From positions 6,968 to 70,967 of the forward strand of contig JBLHSG010000021.1 in NCBI GenBank assembly GCA_047626725.1: a DNA stretch of 64,000 bases, in the 5' to 3' direction. Below the pieces are notes generated by a model, which did no database searches, had not been told where the DNA came from, and worked only from the letters and a program-made list of their open reading frames with translations. The translations under genes were made by a program, and so were the position numbers. This DNA is from Ascidiaceihabitans sp034111945 (GTDB lineage: Bacteria > Pseudomonadota > Alphaproteobacteria > Rhodobacterales > Rhodobacteraceae). Positions 42,438 to 51,699 of this stretch are shown here, piece after piece (position 1 is the first letter of the stretch; each line of letters opens with the position of its first letter).

Positions 42438-42767
42438 TACGTTCTACCCTTGAGCCACATACCAATAGTTCCAAGGGGATAATCCAACATGTTGCGCCCC
42501 TAAATCAACATGAAATCAATGACATATCCCGATACTACAAACCTTAGTCCTTTCGTATAGGATGCCTATTCCTCACAAAACCTTGCGGCGCGGGTGTTCA
42601 AATCTACGCCAATATAAGGCACAGTTCCGGCCGCCAAAACGCAGGCATATTCCAGATGCTTTGACATGTGTGGATGTTGCAGTCATCCTGTATTCAGTCA
42701 TTAAAATCACCCATCACAACGGGCACACGGGCACCTTTGCCCCCAGCAAAACAGCAGGCCGCTCAAC
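42438..42767. other. Intergenic region between response regulator and ZIP transporter
   Basis: It holds the promoters of two divergent genes. A 69-codon frame (42562-42771) has no recognisable feature. Nothing else is seen. Confidence 0.4.
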
Positions 42768-43511
42768 ATGATTTCACTATCGCTACAGGCGGCCCTTTGG
42801 GGGTTCATGGCGGGCGGCGCGCTGCTGCTTGGCGCGGCGATCGGGTACTTTGTCAAATTGCCCAAGGCTGTCAGTTCATCCGTCATGGCGTTCGGCATTG
42901 GCGTGCTGATCTCTGCCCTTGCGTTTGATCTGATGGAAGAGGCCACAGCCGCCGCTGGCGTGTCTGCCGCCGTCACCGGTTTTGTATTTGGTGCCGGGCT
43001 TTATGCCTTGGCCAATGCCGCCCTTGCACGTGCGGGCGCACGAGAACGCAAACGTGCCGGCCGCGCGGCGGCAGGTGCCAGCGCATCACTTGCAATCGCG
43101 GTTGGGTCGTTGCTGGACGGCGTGCCTGAATCCGCCGCAATCGGCATTTCACTGCTCGACGGCGAAGGCGTGGCGCTTGTTACTTTGTTGGCGATTTTCG
43201 TGTCCAACGTGCCCGAGGGTCTGTCCAGTTCCATCGGCATGAAAGCGGCGGGAAAATCTGCGGGCTATGTGTTCGGGATTTGGGCCAGCATTGCGGTGGC
43301 CTGCGGGCTGTCCGCGTTTTTGGGTTACGCGGTTATTGGCGCGTTAAATCCGTTTTTCATTGGCGCTGCGATTGCCTGTGCGGCGGGCGCGATATTTGTG
43401 ATGCTGATCGACACGATGATCCCCGAAGCCTTCGAGGACATTCACAATTGGTCAGGCCCGATCGCTGCGGCAGGGTTTTTGTTCGCCTTTGCTGCAGGGC
43501 ATCTTTTGTAG
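42768..43511 (+). CDS. ZIP-family metal transporter
   Basis: The 247-residue inner-membrane protein has about seven to eight helices. The two ZIP metal-site helices are visible as SLLDGVPESAAIGI and FVSNVPEGLSSSIGM, where HNxPEG-type motifs appear as DGVPES and NVPEG. The loop ARERKRAGRAAAG is short and basic instead of the His-rich loop of eukaryotic members. It probably imports or exports a divalent cation such as zinc. The gene stands between a divergent response regulator and the convergent Lrp gene. Confidence 0.85.
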   Translation: MISLSLQAALWGFMAGGALLLGAAIGYFVKLPKAVSSSVMAFGIGVLISALAFDLMEEATAAAGVSAAVTGFVFGAGLYALANAALARAGARERKRAGRAAAGASASLAIAVGSLLDGVPESAAIGISLLDGEGVALVTLLAIFVSNVPEGLSSSIGMKAAGKSAGYVFGIWASIAVACGLSAFLGYAVIGALNPFFIGAAIACAAGAIFVMLIDTMIPEAFEDIHNWSGPIAAAGFLFAFAAGHLL

Positions 43512-43540
43512 GTGGTGATCAGAACCGCAACCTGGGGAAT

Positions 43541-44023
43541 TCAAGTGGTCTGCGCCGCACCCCGAAACTCCCTGCCCTCTTTTACGATCTCCATCACGGC
43601 GAACGAATTGGTCTGCAACACGCCGGGCAGTTTGTTGATTTTGTCGCCCAGCACGGTTCGGAATTGCGCAATGTCACGGGTTCGCACCGTCAGCAAATAG
43701 TCAAATGACCCCGCGATCATCAAGCAGCTTTCGACCTCAGGAATTTGGCGAACCGCAGCGTTAAAATCATCCAATGAATTGTTGCCGGCCGTCGCTGCCA
43801 GCGAAACCTGCATCACCGTCACGTGGCTTAACCCCAGCTTGTCCATGTTCAAAATGGCGCGGTATCCGGTGATGTGGCCAGCGCGTTCCAGTCGTTTCAC
43901 ACGTTCTGAACAGGGCGTGTTGGTCAGGTTCACCCGTCCTGCAAGTTCAACAATAGACAGCCTGCCGTCGACTTCGAGTTCCTTGAGAATCTTAAGATCG
44001 ATTCCGTCTAAATCTCTGCTCAT
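43541..44023 (-). CDS. Lrp/AsnC-family regulator
   Basis: The 160-residue protein has the Lrp helix-turn-helix (DLKILKELEVDGRLSIVELAGRVNLTNTPCSERVKRLERAGHITGY) and a C-terminal RAM/AsnC effector domain (VTVMQVSLAAT... VESCLMIAGSFDYLLTVRTRDI) that binds amino acids. It is divergent from the uspA-AGCS symporter genes, so it probably regulates alanine/glycine uptake in response to an amino acid. Confidence 0.92.
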   Translation of the reverse strand: MSRDLDGIDLKILKELEVDGRLSIVELAGRVNLTNTPCSERVKRLERAGHITGYRAILNMDKLGLSHVTVMQVSLAATAGNNSLDDFNAAVRQIPEVESCLMIAGSFDYLLTVRTRDIAQFRTVLGDKINKLPGVLQTNSFAVMEIVKEGREFRGAAQTT

Positions 44024-44212
44024 TAGGTTATATTCCTGTTTGTACCCTGCATTTCCAGATATTTATCTATAATAAGTCGTATTAAATGTCCAATATCTAG
44101 TGATTATCACTGATACTGAAAACAGGCAGTGCCCATGAGTTATTCTTTACACACTGCCTCAAATGGGGAAGCATGATCCCCAATAAGTAGAAACTAAAAA
44201 ACGGAGGACAGA

Positions 44213-44650
44213 ATGACGGTAAAAATAGTCATTGGACTAGACGGCACCGAAACCGGAGATCGCGCCCTAGCGTTCGCAAAGGATTTAGCCTCGCGAACCG
44301 AAGCGTGTGAACTGTTGGTGGTCTACATTATCGAATGGTCACCATTCACATTCCAAACCGCAGAAGAGAATGCACAACGCCACAAGCGTCGCGAAGAAGA
44401 AATCGCATTGGCCACCTCACGCATTGTCGAACCTGCCCTGAAATCGCTAAAAGACTCCGGCTTTGCAGCCAACGGTCTGGTGCGTCACGGGGATGTTGCG
44501 GAAACGCTGAACAAAATCACTGTCGAAAACGGCGGCTCGCAAATCATCGTTGGTCGCATGTCGGCAAATGGTATCAGCAAGCGCCTGTTTGGCAGCTCAA
44601 CTCAGAACCTTGTCATGCACGCAGACGTGCCTGTCACCGTTGTTGGATAG
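44213..44650 (+). CDS. Universal stress protein (UspA-like)
   Basis: The 145-residue single Usp domain starts KIVIGLDGTETGDRALAFAKDLA and ends IIVGRMSANGISKRLFGSSTQNLVMHADVPVTVVG. The closing segment is the nucleotide-binding loop, although the second glycine of the usual G-2x-G-9x-G-S/T pattern is replaced by serine, so ATP binding is uncertain. It is followed after nine bases by the AGCS symporter gene and is probably co-transcribed with it. Pairing of a Usp with a transporter suggests post-translational control of uptake, an inference. Confidence 0.88.
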   Translation: MTVKIVIGLDGTETGDRALAFAKDLASRTEACELLVVYIIEWSPFTFQTAEENAQRHKRREEEIALATSRIVEPALKSLKDSGFAANGLVRHGDVAETLNKITVENGGSQIIVGRMSANGISKRLFGSSTQNLVMHADVPVTVVG

Positions 44651-44659
44651 GGGGACATT

Positions 44660-46216
44660 ATGAACAACACACTAAAAATCTGGCTGGCAACAGCGTTTAC
44701 GGCGATGGCAGCAAGCCCGCTCGCAGCCCAAGAAGCCGTGTCTCTTGATCAAAGAGTAAACGACATTTTCGCAGCCTCCACGGGCTGGTTTGTAAACTTT
44801 ATTTTCATGTCTTTTCCGGGGACCAATTTCCCTTGGATCGTTATGTGGCTGGTTATCGCAGCTACGATTTTCACCGTTTATTTTGGCTTTGTGCAGTTCC
44901 GTTATTTTCGCCATGCGATTCAATTGGTCAAAGGTGACTATTCTGACCCCAATGATGCGGGTGAGGTTAGCCACTTTCAGGCCCTTGCGACGGCGTTATC
45001 GGGCACTGTTGGCCTAGGTAACATCGCGGGTGTTGCGGTTGCCGTTGGTATCGGTGGGCCGGGTGCGACGTTCTGGATGATCCTTGCGGGTCTTCTTGGG
45101 ATGGCTGCAAAGTTCACGGAATGTACGTTGGGTGTGAAATATCGCAACGAATATCCAGATGGCACTGTGTCTGGTGGTCCGATGTATTACATCTCTAAGG
45201 GTTTCAAAGAATTGGGCCTGCCGGGTGGTAAATTCCTGGCTGTTCTGTTTTCGATCTTCTGTATTCTTGGCGCACTTGGCGGCGGTAACATGTTCCAGGC
45301 AAACCAAGCCCACGCACAGATCCAAACTGTTGTTGGCTTTGAATTCTCTGGCCTGATCACCGGCTTTATCTTTGCTGGTATCGTGTTTGCTGTCATCGTT
45401 GGCGGTATCAAATCCATCGCAAACGTCACCGAAAAAATCGTGCCGATCATGGGCATTCTTTATGTCGGTGCGGCGTTGATCATTCTGATCGTTAACTACG
45501 ACATGATCGGTTGGGCGTTTAGCCAGATCTTCCTTGGTGCCTTTACGGGTCTTGGGGTTGCTGGTGGTTTTGTTGGTGCCTTGATCCAAGGTTTCAAACG
45601 GGCTGCGTTTTCGAACGAAGCGGGCGTTGGATCTGCGGCGATTGCACACTCTGCGGTGAAAACCAAAGAACCAATCACCGAGGGTTTTGTATCCTTGCTT
45701 GAGCCACTGATTGACACGGTTGTGATCTGTACAATGACCGCTTTGGTTATCGTGATTTCACAACAGCTGATCGTTGATCCGACAACTGGCAACTATATGC
45801 TTAACGAAGCTGGCACAGCGATTGCAACAGTTGACGGCAACACCGGCGTATCACTGACATCGGCGGCATTCGGCGCTGGCATCAGCTGGTTCCCATATGT
45901 TCTGGCGGTCGCGGTTGTGATGTTCGCATTCTCAACGATGATCTCGTGGTCTTACTACGGTCTGAAAAGCTGGACCTACTTGTTCGGCGAAGGCAAAGCA
46001 TCCGAACTGACGTTCAAGATCATCTTCTGTATCTTCATCGTGATCGGTGCAGCCGCGAGCCTTGGTCCTGTCATCGACTTCTCTGATGCGGCGATCTTTG
46101 CGATGGCTGTTGTGAACATTTTCTGCCTGTACTTCTTGATGAAGCTGGTACGCACAGAACTCAATTCTTATGTCGCCCGCCTGAAAAGCGGCGAGATCAA
46201 GAAATTCACGCACTAA
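44660..46216 (+). CDS. Alanine/glycine:cation symporter, AGCS family
   Basis: The 518-residue protein has an N-terminal hydrophobic leader and about ten membrane helices. It carries the family signature GLGNIAGVAVAVGIGGPGATFWM and the FSNEAGVGSAAIAHSAVKTKEP block that is diagnostic for AGCS transporters. It imports L-alanine, D-alanine or glycine with sodium or protons across the inner membrane. The gene is codon-biased and T-rich at third positions relative to neighbours, as in highly expressed transporters. It is followed by a strong terminator. Confidence 0.95.
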   Translation: MNNTLKIWLATAFTAMAASPLAAQEAVSLDQRVNDIFAASTGWFVNFIFMSFPGTNFPWIVMWLVIAATIFTVYFGFVQFRYFRHAIQLVKGDYSDPNDAGEVSHFQALATALSGTVGLGNIAGVAVAVGIGGPGATFWMILAGLLGMAAKFTECTLGVKYRNEYPDGTVSGGPMYYISKGFKELGLPGGKFLAVLFSIFCILGALGGGNMFQANQAHAQIQTVVGFEFSGLITGFIFAGIVFAVIVGGIKSIANVTEKIVPIMGILYVGAALIILIVNYDMIGWAFSQIFLGAFTGLGVAGGFVGALIQGFKRAAFSNEAGVGSAAIAHSAVKTKEPITEGFVSLLEPLIDTVVICTMTALVIVISQQLIVDPTTGNYMLNEAGTAIATVDGNTGVSLTSAAFGAGISWFPYVLAVAVVMFAFSTMISWSYYGLKSWTYLFGEGKASELTFKIIFCIFIVIGAAASLGPVIDFSDAAIFAMAVVNIFCLYFLMKLVRTELNSYVARLKSGEIKKFTH

Positions 46217-46224
46217 ATACCAAA

Positions 46225-46265
46225 CTCCGGCGCGATATTCTTGCGCCGGAGACACCCATTTTTAT
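46225..46265 (+). terminator. Terminator of the uspA-symporter unit
   Basis: A perfect 9-bp stem (CTCCGGCGC 46225-46233 with GCGCCGGAG 46243-46251) is followed a few bases later by TTTTTA. It lies nine bases after the symporter stop. Confidence 0.75.
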
Positions 46266-46421
46266 ACGCCCCGTTCAATCGACTTTGCGCGCTAAAATAC
46301 GCCGCTATTGCAATTGAATGTCAGCGCGTATTGCACCAGTGTCCCCAAAAATAACGCATACAAACACAGGCCGAACGGGTCGCTCTGTGTCCTTGTTTTC
46401 GCCCTTGGAGCACTTCGCCAA

Positions 46422-47351
46422 ATGACCATCACCCACCTTGTCACCCATTCCGGCGGCTTTCATGCTGACGAACTGTTGTCGTCCGTTATTCTGACGCGCC
46501 TTTTCCCTGATGCCACGCTGATGCGCAGCCGCGACAAAACATGGCTAGCCCCTGCCGCGGACAAGATAATTTACGACGTCGGTGGTGCCTTTGACGCTGA
46601 TGCGCAAATCTTTGATCACCACCAACGTCCCGGCCCTTTGCGCGAAGACGGCCAGCCGTTCAGTTCCTTTGGATTGATCTGGGCGCACTACGGACGGGCG
46701 TATTTGGCGGACATGGGCGTGCCTGCAGATGATGCCGAGGCGATCCACACAAAGTTCGATGCAAAATTTGTACTGCCGATTGATCTGCTTGATAATGGCG
46801 CGATGGAACCCTCTGTTGCGGGTCCTCTTTCGATCATGACGTTGCCTGCACTTTTGGGCAGCCTGAAACCGGTTTTTGACGACGGATCCCCGACGGCTGA
46901 TGACGATGCGTTTATGTCAGCTCTTCCAATCGCACGTCGTTTCATCGAAGCCTCGATTGGCAATTTTGCAGCCAAAGCCCGCGCGCGCAGCATGGTTCTG
47001 GATGCTATCGCACAGGCTGGCACGTCTGCCATTCTCGAACTGCCGATGGGCATGCCATACCGATCCGCGCTGGACGAAGCAGCGGCCGATCACATCCTGT
47101 TTGTGGTCACGCCACGTGGCGGCGACTGGACAATTGGCGGCATCAAACTGTCAAATGACACCTTTGATCAACGCGCTGATTTACCCGCGGCTTGGGCCGG
47201 TTTGACCGATGCCGCCCTAGAGGATGCAAGCGGCGTCAAAGGCGCAAAATTCTGCCACAACGCACGGTTCATCGCCGTTGCCAGCACGCGCGACGCGATC
47301 TTGGAAATGGCAAACCTTGCCGTTCAGGAACACCAAGCCACTGCAGGGTAA
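46422..47351 (+). CDS. MYG1-family protein (predicted DHH-type phosphoesterase/exonuclease)
   Basis: The 309-residue protein begins THLVTHSGGFHADELLSSVIL, the family's first metal motif. FDHHQRPGPLREDGQPFSSFGLIWAHYG contributes the DHH residues. MYG1 relatives act as 3'-5' RNA exonucleases in eukaryotes; the bacterial role is not established. ATG 46422 starts at the conserved N-terminus; an in-frame extension to 46308 has no family match. It converges on ugpC with nine bases between stops. Confidence 0.88.
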   Translation: MTITHLVTHSGGFHADELLSSVILTRLFPDATLMRSRDKTWLAPAADKIIYDVGGAFDADAQIFDHHQRPGPLREDGQPFSSFGLIWAHYGRAYLADMGVPADDAEAIHTKFDAKFVLPIDLLDNGAMEPSVAGPLSIMTLPALLGSLKPVFDDGSPTADDDAFMSALPIARRFIEASIGNFAAKARARSMVLDAIAQAGTSAILELPMGMPYRSALDEAAADHILFVVTPRGGDWTIGGIKLSNDTFDQRADLPAAWAGLTDAALEDASGVKGAKFCHNARFIAVASTRDAILEMANLAVQEHQATAG

Positions 47352-47360
47352 AAACCCTAA

Positions 47361-48413
47361 CTAGCTTCGACGCAGCCCGGTTTCGACATCAAACAGATGC
47401 GCTTTTCCGGGCTGTATCCCAAACCGGATTCGCGCATTTTTGTCGGTCAAAAGATGAACGCCCTGCATGCTTGCGGTAAAGGTTTCGTCAGAGGGCGACA
47501 GCCTCCCGTGCAGCAGCGTGTTGGCCCCCAGCGGCTCCGCCATTTTGACGTTCACGGCAATCGGGCCCGCGTCTTCGAACACCAAATGCTCAGGCCGAAC
47601 GCCCAATTTCACCGGACCCTCGGCGCCGATTGCATCCGCGACGACTTCGCCGCCCAAGACGACCTTGCCGCCCTGCACCTGCGCATCAATGATGTTCATC
47701 GCGGGGCTGCCAATAAACTGCGCCGAAAACAACGTGCGCGGGGTTTCGTACACCTCAAGGGGGGTGCCGATCTGTTCCGCCACACCGCCGTTCATCACAA
47801 TCATGCGGTCCGCCATGGTCATTGCTTCGACTTGATCGTGGGTCACGTACAGCGATGTGATGCCCAGTTTCGACTGCAGTTCCTTGATCTCTAGACGCAT
47901 TTGTACGCGCAGTTTTGCATCCAAATTTGACAGGGGTTCATCAAACAAAAACACAGCTGGTTCGCGCACGATTGCACGCCCCATCGCGACGCGCTGACGT
48001 TGCCCGCCGGACAATTGTCGGGGCTTGCGATCCAGCAGTGGTTCCAGTTGCAACAGCTTTGCCGCCTCAACCACTTTGGCGTTGATTTGATCCTTGGGAA
48101 GGCCCGCAATTTTTAGCCCGTAACCCATGTTTTGACGCACGGACATGTGGGGATACAGCGCGTAATTCTGGAACACCATCGCGATGTCGCGGTCCATCGG
48201 TTCTTTGTCATTGGCACGTTCACCGCCGATGAACACCTCACCTGCGGACACCGTTTCAAGGCCGGCAACCATGCGCAGCAGCGTGGATTTACCGCAGCCC
48301 GAAGGGCCGACAATCACGATAAATTCGCCGTCCGCAATATCAGTCGTAATGCCATGAATTACGTCAGTCGGGCCAAAGCTTTTCTTGACGTCTTTTAGGG
48401 AAACCGTTGCCAT
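47361..48413 (-). CDS. ugpC: sn-glycerol-3-phosphate ABC transporter ATP-binding protein
   Basis: The 350-residue CUT1-type ATPase has GPSGCGKST (Walker A), LSGGQRQRVAMGRA (signature), VFLFDEPLSNLD (Walker B) and YVTHDQVEAM, then the TOBE/regulatory domain. It is the last gene of ugpB-A-E-C, following the permease by three bases. The gene order and the binding protein suggest glycerol-3-phosphate or glycerophosphodiester import; related sugar systems cannot be fully excluded from the ATPase alone. Confidence 0.9.
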   Translation of the reverse strand: MATVSLKDVKKSFGPTDVIHGITTDIADGEFIVIVGPSGCGKSTLLRMVAGLETVSAGEVFIGGERANDKEPMDRDIAMVFQNYALYPHMSVRQNMGYGLKIAGLPKDQINAKVVEAAKLLQLEPLLDRKPRQLSGGQRQRVAMGRAIVREPAVFLFDEPLSNLDAKLRVQMRLEIKELQSKLGITSLYVTHDQVEAMTMADRMIVMNGGVAEQIGTPLEVYETPRTLFSAQFIGSPAMNIIDAQVQGGKVVLGGEVVADAIGAEGPVKLGVRPEHLVFEDAGPIAVNVKMAEPLGANTLLHGRLSPSDETFTASMQGVHLLTDKNARIRFGIQPGKAHLFDVETGLRRS

Positions 48414-48416
48414 ATT

Positions 48417-49286
48417 CTATTTCTCGCTATCAACGAGGCCGCGGATAAACAGCCGTTGCATGCTAACCACGACGATCACCGGAGGGATCATCGCAAGGAT
48501 CGAGGTGGCCATAATTACCGGCCATTCCGCCACATCATCGCCCGACGGGAACATCTGTTTGATGCCCATCACGATGGTGTTCATTTCGGGGTCTGTCGTG
48601 ATCAACAGAGGCCACAAATACTGGTTCCAGCCGTAGATAAACAGGATCACAAACAAGGCGGCGATGTTTGTGCGGCTCATCGGGACGACGATATCCCAAA
48701 AGAAACGCATCGGTGATGCACCGTCAACGCGCGCGGCTTCGGCCAATTCATCGGGGATGGTCAGGAAAAACTGGCGGAACAAAAACGTGGCTGTGGCCGA
48801 GGCGATCAGCGGCATGATTAAACCACCATAACTGTTCAGCATGCCAAAGCCTGCGACGACTTCGTATGTCGGCACGATGCGCACCTCGACCGGCAACATC
48901 AGGGTCAAAAAGATCATCCAGAAAAACAACATCTTCCCGGGAAATTTAAAATAGACGATGGCAAAGGCAGACAGCAGCGAAATGGCGATTTTTCCAACCG
49001 CGATGCCAATGGCCATCACCAAACTGTTAAATAGCATCGTCGAAACAGGTACATTCACGCCGGAAAACAGCGCCTTGGAATAGTTTTCGATAAAGTGATC
49101 GCCGGGCCACAACGGCATCGGCGGTTTCACAATTTCGGGCTGCGTCACGGTCGATGCGACAAACGCCAACCAAATCGGAAAGAAGATAATCAGCACACCC
49201 ATGATCATCACAACGTGGGTCAGCCAAAGGCCGGTGCCACGTTTTTCGACCATGCCATGCAGTTCTTCGCGCTTGAAAAGAGCCAT
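48417..49286 (-). CDS. ugpE: sn-glycerol-3-phosphate ABC transporter permease
   Basis: The 289-residue permease has six membrane helices, the EAA loop (DELAEAARVDGASPMRFFWDIVVPMSRTN) and the C-terminal RLFIRGLVDSEK. Its start overlaps the stop of ugpA by one base, indicating coupled translation. It pairs with UgpA in the inner membrane. Confidence 0.92.
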   Translation of the reverse strand: MALFKREELHGMVEKRGTGLWLTHVVMIMGVLIIFFPIWLAFVASTVTQPEIVKPPMPLWPGDHFIENYSKALFSGVNVPVSTMLFNSLVMAIGIAVGKIAISLLSAFAIVYFKFPGKMLFFWMIFLTLMLPVEVRIVPTYEVVAGFGMLNSYGGLIMPLIASATATFLFRQFFLTIPDELAEAARVDGASPMRFFWDIVVPMSRTNIAALFVILFIYGWNQYLWPLLITTDPEMNTIVMGIKQMFPSGDDVAEWPVIMATSILAMIPPVIVVVSMQRLFIRGLVDSEK

Positions 49287-50167
49287 CAGTAGTGCACCCT
49301 TTTTTCTACGAATTTGAATTGGACAATGGTCAGTAATCCGACCACGAACAACAAGACAACTGACTGGGCAGACGACGATCCAAGGTCTTGACCGACAAAG
49401 CCGTCGGCGAACACTTTGTACACCAAAACGGTCGTTGATTGTTGCGGTCCACCAGACGTTATCGTGTGGATCACGCCAAAGGTTTCAAAGAACGAATAGA
49501 CGATGTTGACGACCAATAGGAAAAACGTGGTTGGCGACAACAACGGTAGAACGATCGTCCAGAACCTGCGCCAGAACCGTGCGCCGTCGATTGCCGCGGC
49601 TTCGATCACCGATCGTGGAACAGCCTGAAGGGCGGCGAAGAAGAATAAGAAGTTGTAACTGATCCGCCCCCAAGCGGACGCGACAACAACAAGGCCCATT
49701 GCCTCGCCGCCATTCAAAACGTGGTTCCAGTCATACCCGAGGCTGCCCAAATACCACGACACCACGCCGACGCGGGTGTTGAACATGAACAGCCACAAAA
49801 CGCCTGCAATCGCGGGGGCCACGGCGTAGGGCCAGATCAGCATGGTACGGTAAACGCCCGATCCCTTGATCAACCGGTCGGCCATAACTGCAAGAAACAG
49901 CGCCGGGATCATCGAGCAAAGCGTGACAAGAATTGAAAACATCGCAGTCGTGCCAAAGGCCGCGCGGTAAAATCTATCACCAAACAGGAATTCGAAATTG
50001 CCAAGGCCGACAAACTGCGACGACAGGCCGAAAGGGTCAGGGATAAACAGCGATTGATAAACCGCCTGCCCCGCCGGATAGAAAAAGAACACGGCAGAAA
50101 TTAACACCTGCGGCGCGATCAGCAACATTGGCAGCCACCAGCCGCGAAATGTGACGCGTTTTTCCAT
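49286..50167 (-). CDS. ugpA: sn-glycerol-3-phosphate ABC transporter permease
   Basis: The 293-residue permease opens MEKRVTFRGWWLPMLLIAPQVLISAVFFFYPAGQAVYQS, with the typical UgpA/MalF first helix. It contains RSVIEAAAIDGARFWRRFWTIVLPLL as the EAA loop and ends with FKFVEKRVHY. It lies 59 bases after ugpB, from which it is separated by a strong hairpin, so it is made at a lower level than the binding protein. Confidence 0.92.
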   Translation of the reverse strand: MEKRVTFRGWWLPMLLIAPQVLISAVFFFYPAGQAVYQSLFIPDPFGLSSQFVGLGNFEFLFGDRFYRAAFGTTAMFSILVTLCSMIPALFLAVMADRLIKGSGVYRTMLIWPYAVAPAIAGVLWLFMFNTRVGVVSWYLGSLGYDWNHVLNGGEAMGLVVVASAWGRISYNFLFFFAALQAVPRSVIEAAAIDGARFWRRFWTIVLPLLSPTTFFLLVVNIVYSFFETFGVIHTITSGGPQQSTTVLVYKVFADGFVGQDLGSSSAQSVVLLFVVGLLTIVQFKFVEKRVHY

Positions 50168-50190
50168 CTATCTGTCCCTTAGAAATGAGC

Positions 50191-50218
50191 AAGGCAGGCC
50201 CGGTTTCAGGCCTGCCTT
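50191..50218 (-). terminator. Intercistronic hairpin between ugpB and ugpA
   Basis: AAGGCAGGCC (50191-50200) pairs perfectly with GGCCTGCCTT (50209-50218) around an 8-base loop, directly after the ugpB stop. There is no U-tract in the transcription direction, so it is better seen as a 3'-stabilising or attenuating structure than a full terminator. Confidence 0.6.
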
Positions 50219-50226
50219 TGTCGTGT

Positions 50227-51537
50227 TTAGCGGTTGGCTGCTTCAAAGCGGCGCAGCAATGCATCGCCACGTTCTTTGGCGCTGTCCATTGCTTCTTGGG
50301 CTGTTTTATCACCAGACCAGATGCCCTCAAGCTCTTCGTCGATGATGCCGCGGATTTGGTCGAACGACCCTAGGCGCAGACCCTTGGAATTTGCTGTTGG
50401 CTGCTTTGCCGTCATTTGGATTACAGCCACGTCGGTGCCGGGGTTCGCGTCATAGAAACCGGCAGCGCGTGTGGCTTCGCCTGCTTCGACTGTGATTGGC
50501 AAATAGCCAGTGTCCTGGTGCCAAGCGGCCTGAACATCAGAGGACGACAGGTAGCTTAGGAATTCGCCCGCGCCTTTGTATTCGTCCGCTTCGTGACCTT
50601 CCATAACCCACAAGGATGCACCGCCGATGATGGTGTTTTGTGGCGCGTTTCCAACGCCTTCCCAGTATGGCAATGGGCGCACATCAAATTCGAATTCCGC
50701 TTCGGAACTGATGCCCGCGTAGCCAGCCGAACTTTCTGTGAACAACGCACAATCGCCTGCGCGGAAGTTTGCGCCACCTTCGTTACGACGGCCTGTGTAG
50801 ATGAATTTTCCGTCTTGCGCCCATTGACCCATCGCCGTCAGGTGCGCAACTTGCGCTTCGCCGTTCAGCATCAATTCAGTATCAAGACCGGCAAAACCGT
50901 TGTCTTTGGATGCGAATGGAACGTCGTGATAAGCGGACAGGTTTTCAAGGTGAATCCAGCTTTGCCATGCGGTGACCAGCGGGCATTCTTCGCCGCCAGC
51001 TTTTAGCGCATCCAAGGTCGCGCCGACGTTCTGCCATGTGGACAAATCCGTGTCAGGATCAACGCCAGCGGCTGTCATTGCGTCGCGGTTCACCCACAAA
51101 ACCGGCGTGGATGCGTTGAACGGCAAGGACAACATGTCGCCCTCTGTGGTTGTGTAGTAACCTTTGACCGCACCGATGTACGAATCCGGATCAAATGAGG
51201 CACCACTTTGCGCCATGACTTCGTGCATTGGACGGACCGCGCCGGGGGCTGCCATCATTGTTGCGGTACCAACTTCGAAGACCATCAAAATCTGCGGCTG
51301 TTCACCCGCGCGGAATGCGGCGATGCCAGCGTTCAGCGTTTCGGAATAGTTGCCCTTGTGGCTTTCGACGACAGTATAGTCGCTTTGGCTGGCGTTAAAA
51401 TCTGCAACTTGGGCTTTCACCAGCTCGCCTAGGCGGCCTGTGAATGCGTGCCAGAATTGCACTTCGGTTCCTGCCATCGCCGCGACAGGCGTCAACATTG
51501 TGGATACGGCCAATGCGCCGATCAAAGACTTTTTCAT
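50227..51537 (-). CDS. ugpB: sn-glycerol-3-phosphate-binding periplasmic protein
   Basis: The 436-residue protein has a Sec signal peptide (MKKSLIGALAVSTMLTPVAAMA, cleaved after AMA). It follows the UgpB pattern closely: VQFWHAFTGRLGELVKAQVADFNASQSDYTV, LPFNASTPVLWVNRDAMTAAGVDP, and PYWEGVGNAPQNTIIGGASLWVMEGH with the closing QDTGYLPITVEAGE. ATG 51537 starts the signal peptide after GGGAGG. It is the first gene of the operon and lies divergent from a LysR gene. Cleavable glycerophosphoryl groups are the expected ligands. Confidence 0.92.
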   Translation of the reverse strand: MKKSLIGALAVSTMLTPVAAMAGTEVQFWHAFTGRLGELVKAQVADFNASQSDYTVVESHKGNYSETLNAGIAAFRAGEQPQILMVFEVGTATMMAAPGAVRPMHEVMAQSGASFDPDSYIGAVKGYYTTTEGDMLSLPFNASTPVLWVNRDAMTAAGVDPDTDLSTWQNVGATLDALKAGGEECPLVTAWQSWIHLENLSAYHDVPFASKDNGFAGLDTELMLNGEAQVAHLTAMGQWAQDGKFIYTGRRNEGGANFRAGDCALFTESSAGYAGISSEAEFEFDVRPLPYWEGVGNAPQNTIIGGASLWVMEGHEADEYKGAGEFLSYLSSSDVQAAWHQDTGYLPITVEAGEATRAAGFYDANPGTDVAVIQMTAKQPTANSKGLRLGSFDQIRGIIDEELEGIWSGDKTAQEAMDSAKERGDALLRRFEAANR

Positions 51538-51699
51538 AGTTCCTCCCATGCACCAGATTGATGCGTTGTCATTTGATGCTTTGGGTCGAAACCCGCACCG
51601 ATTGAATGATGTGAAAACGATACACCCGGACTAGCATAATGCAAGGCCACAAACCGTTGAAGAAATATAACATTATGTTATGACCATCCAAGCGCATTA

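Noticed and set aside
42562..42771. 69-codon plus-strand frame before the ZIP gene
   Set aside because: It runs into the ZIP start and has no coding features; likely promoter DNA.
44120..44195. GGGGA-AGCATGA-TCCCC hairpin before the uspA gene
   Set aside because: The stem is only five base pairs and there is no U-tract; it may be chance in the promoter region of the divergent Lrp/Usp genes.
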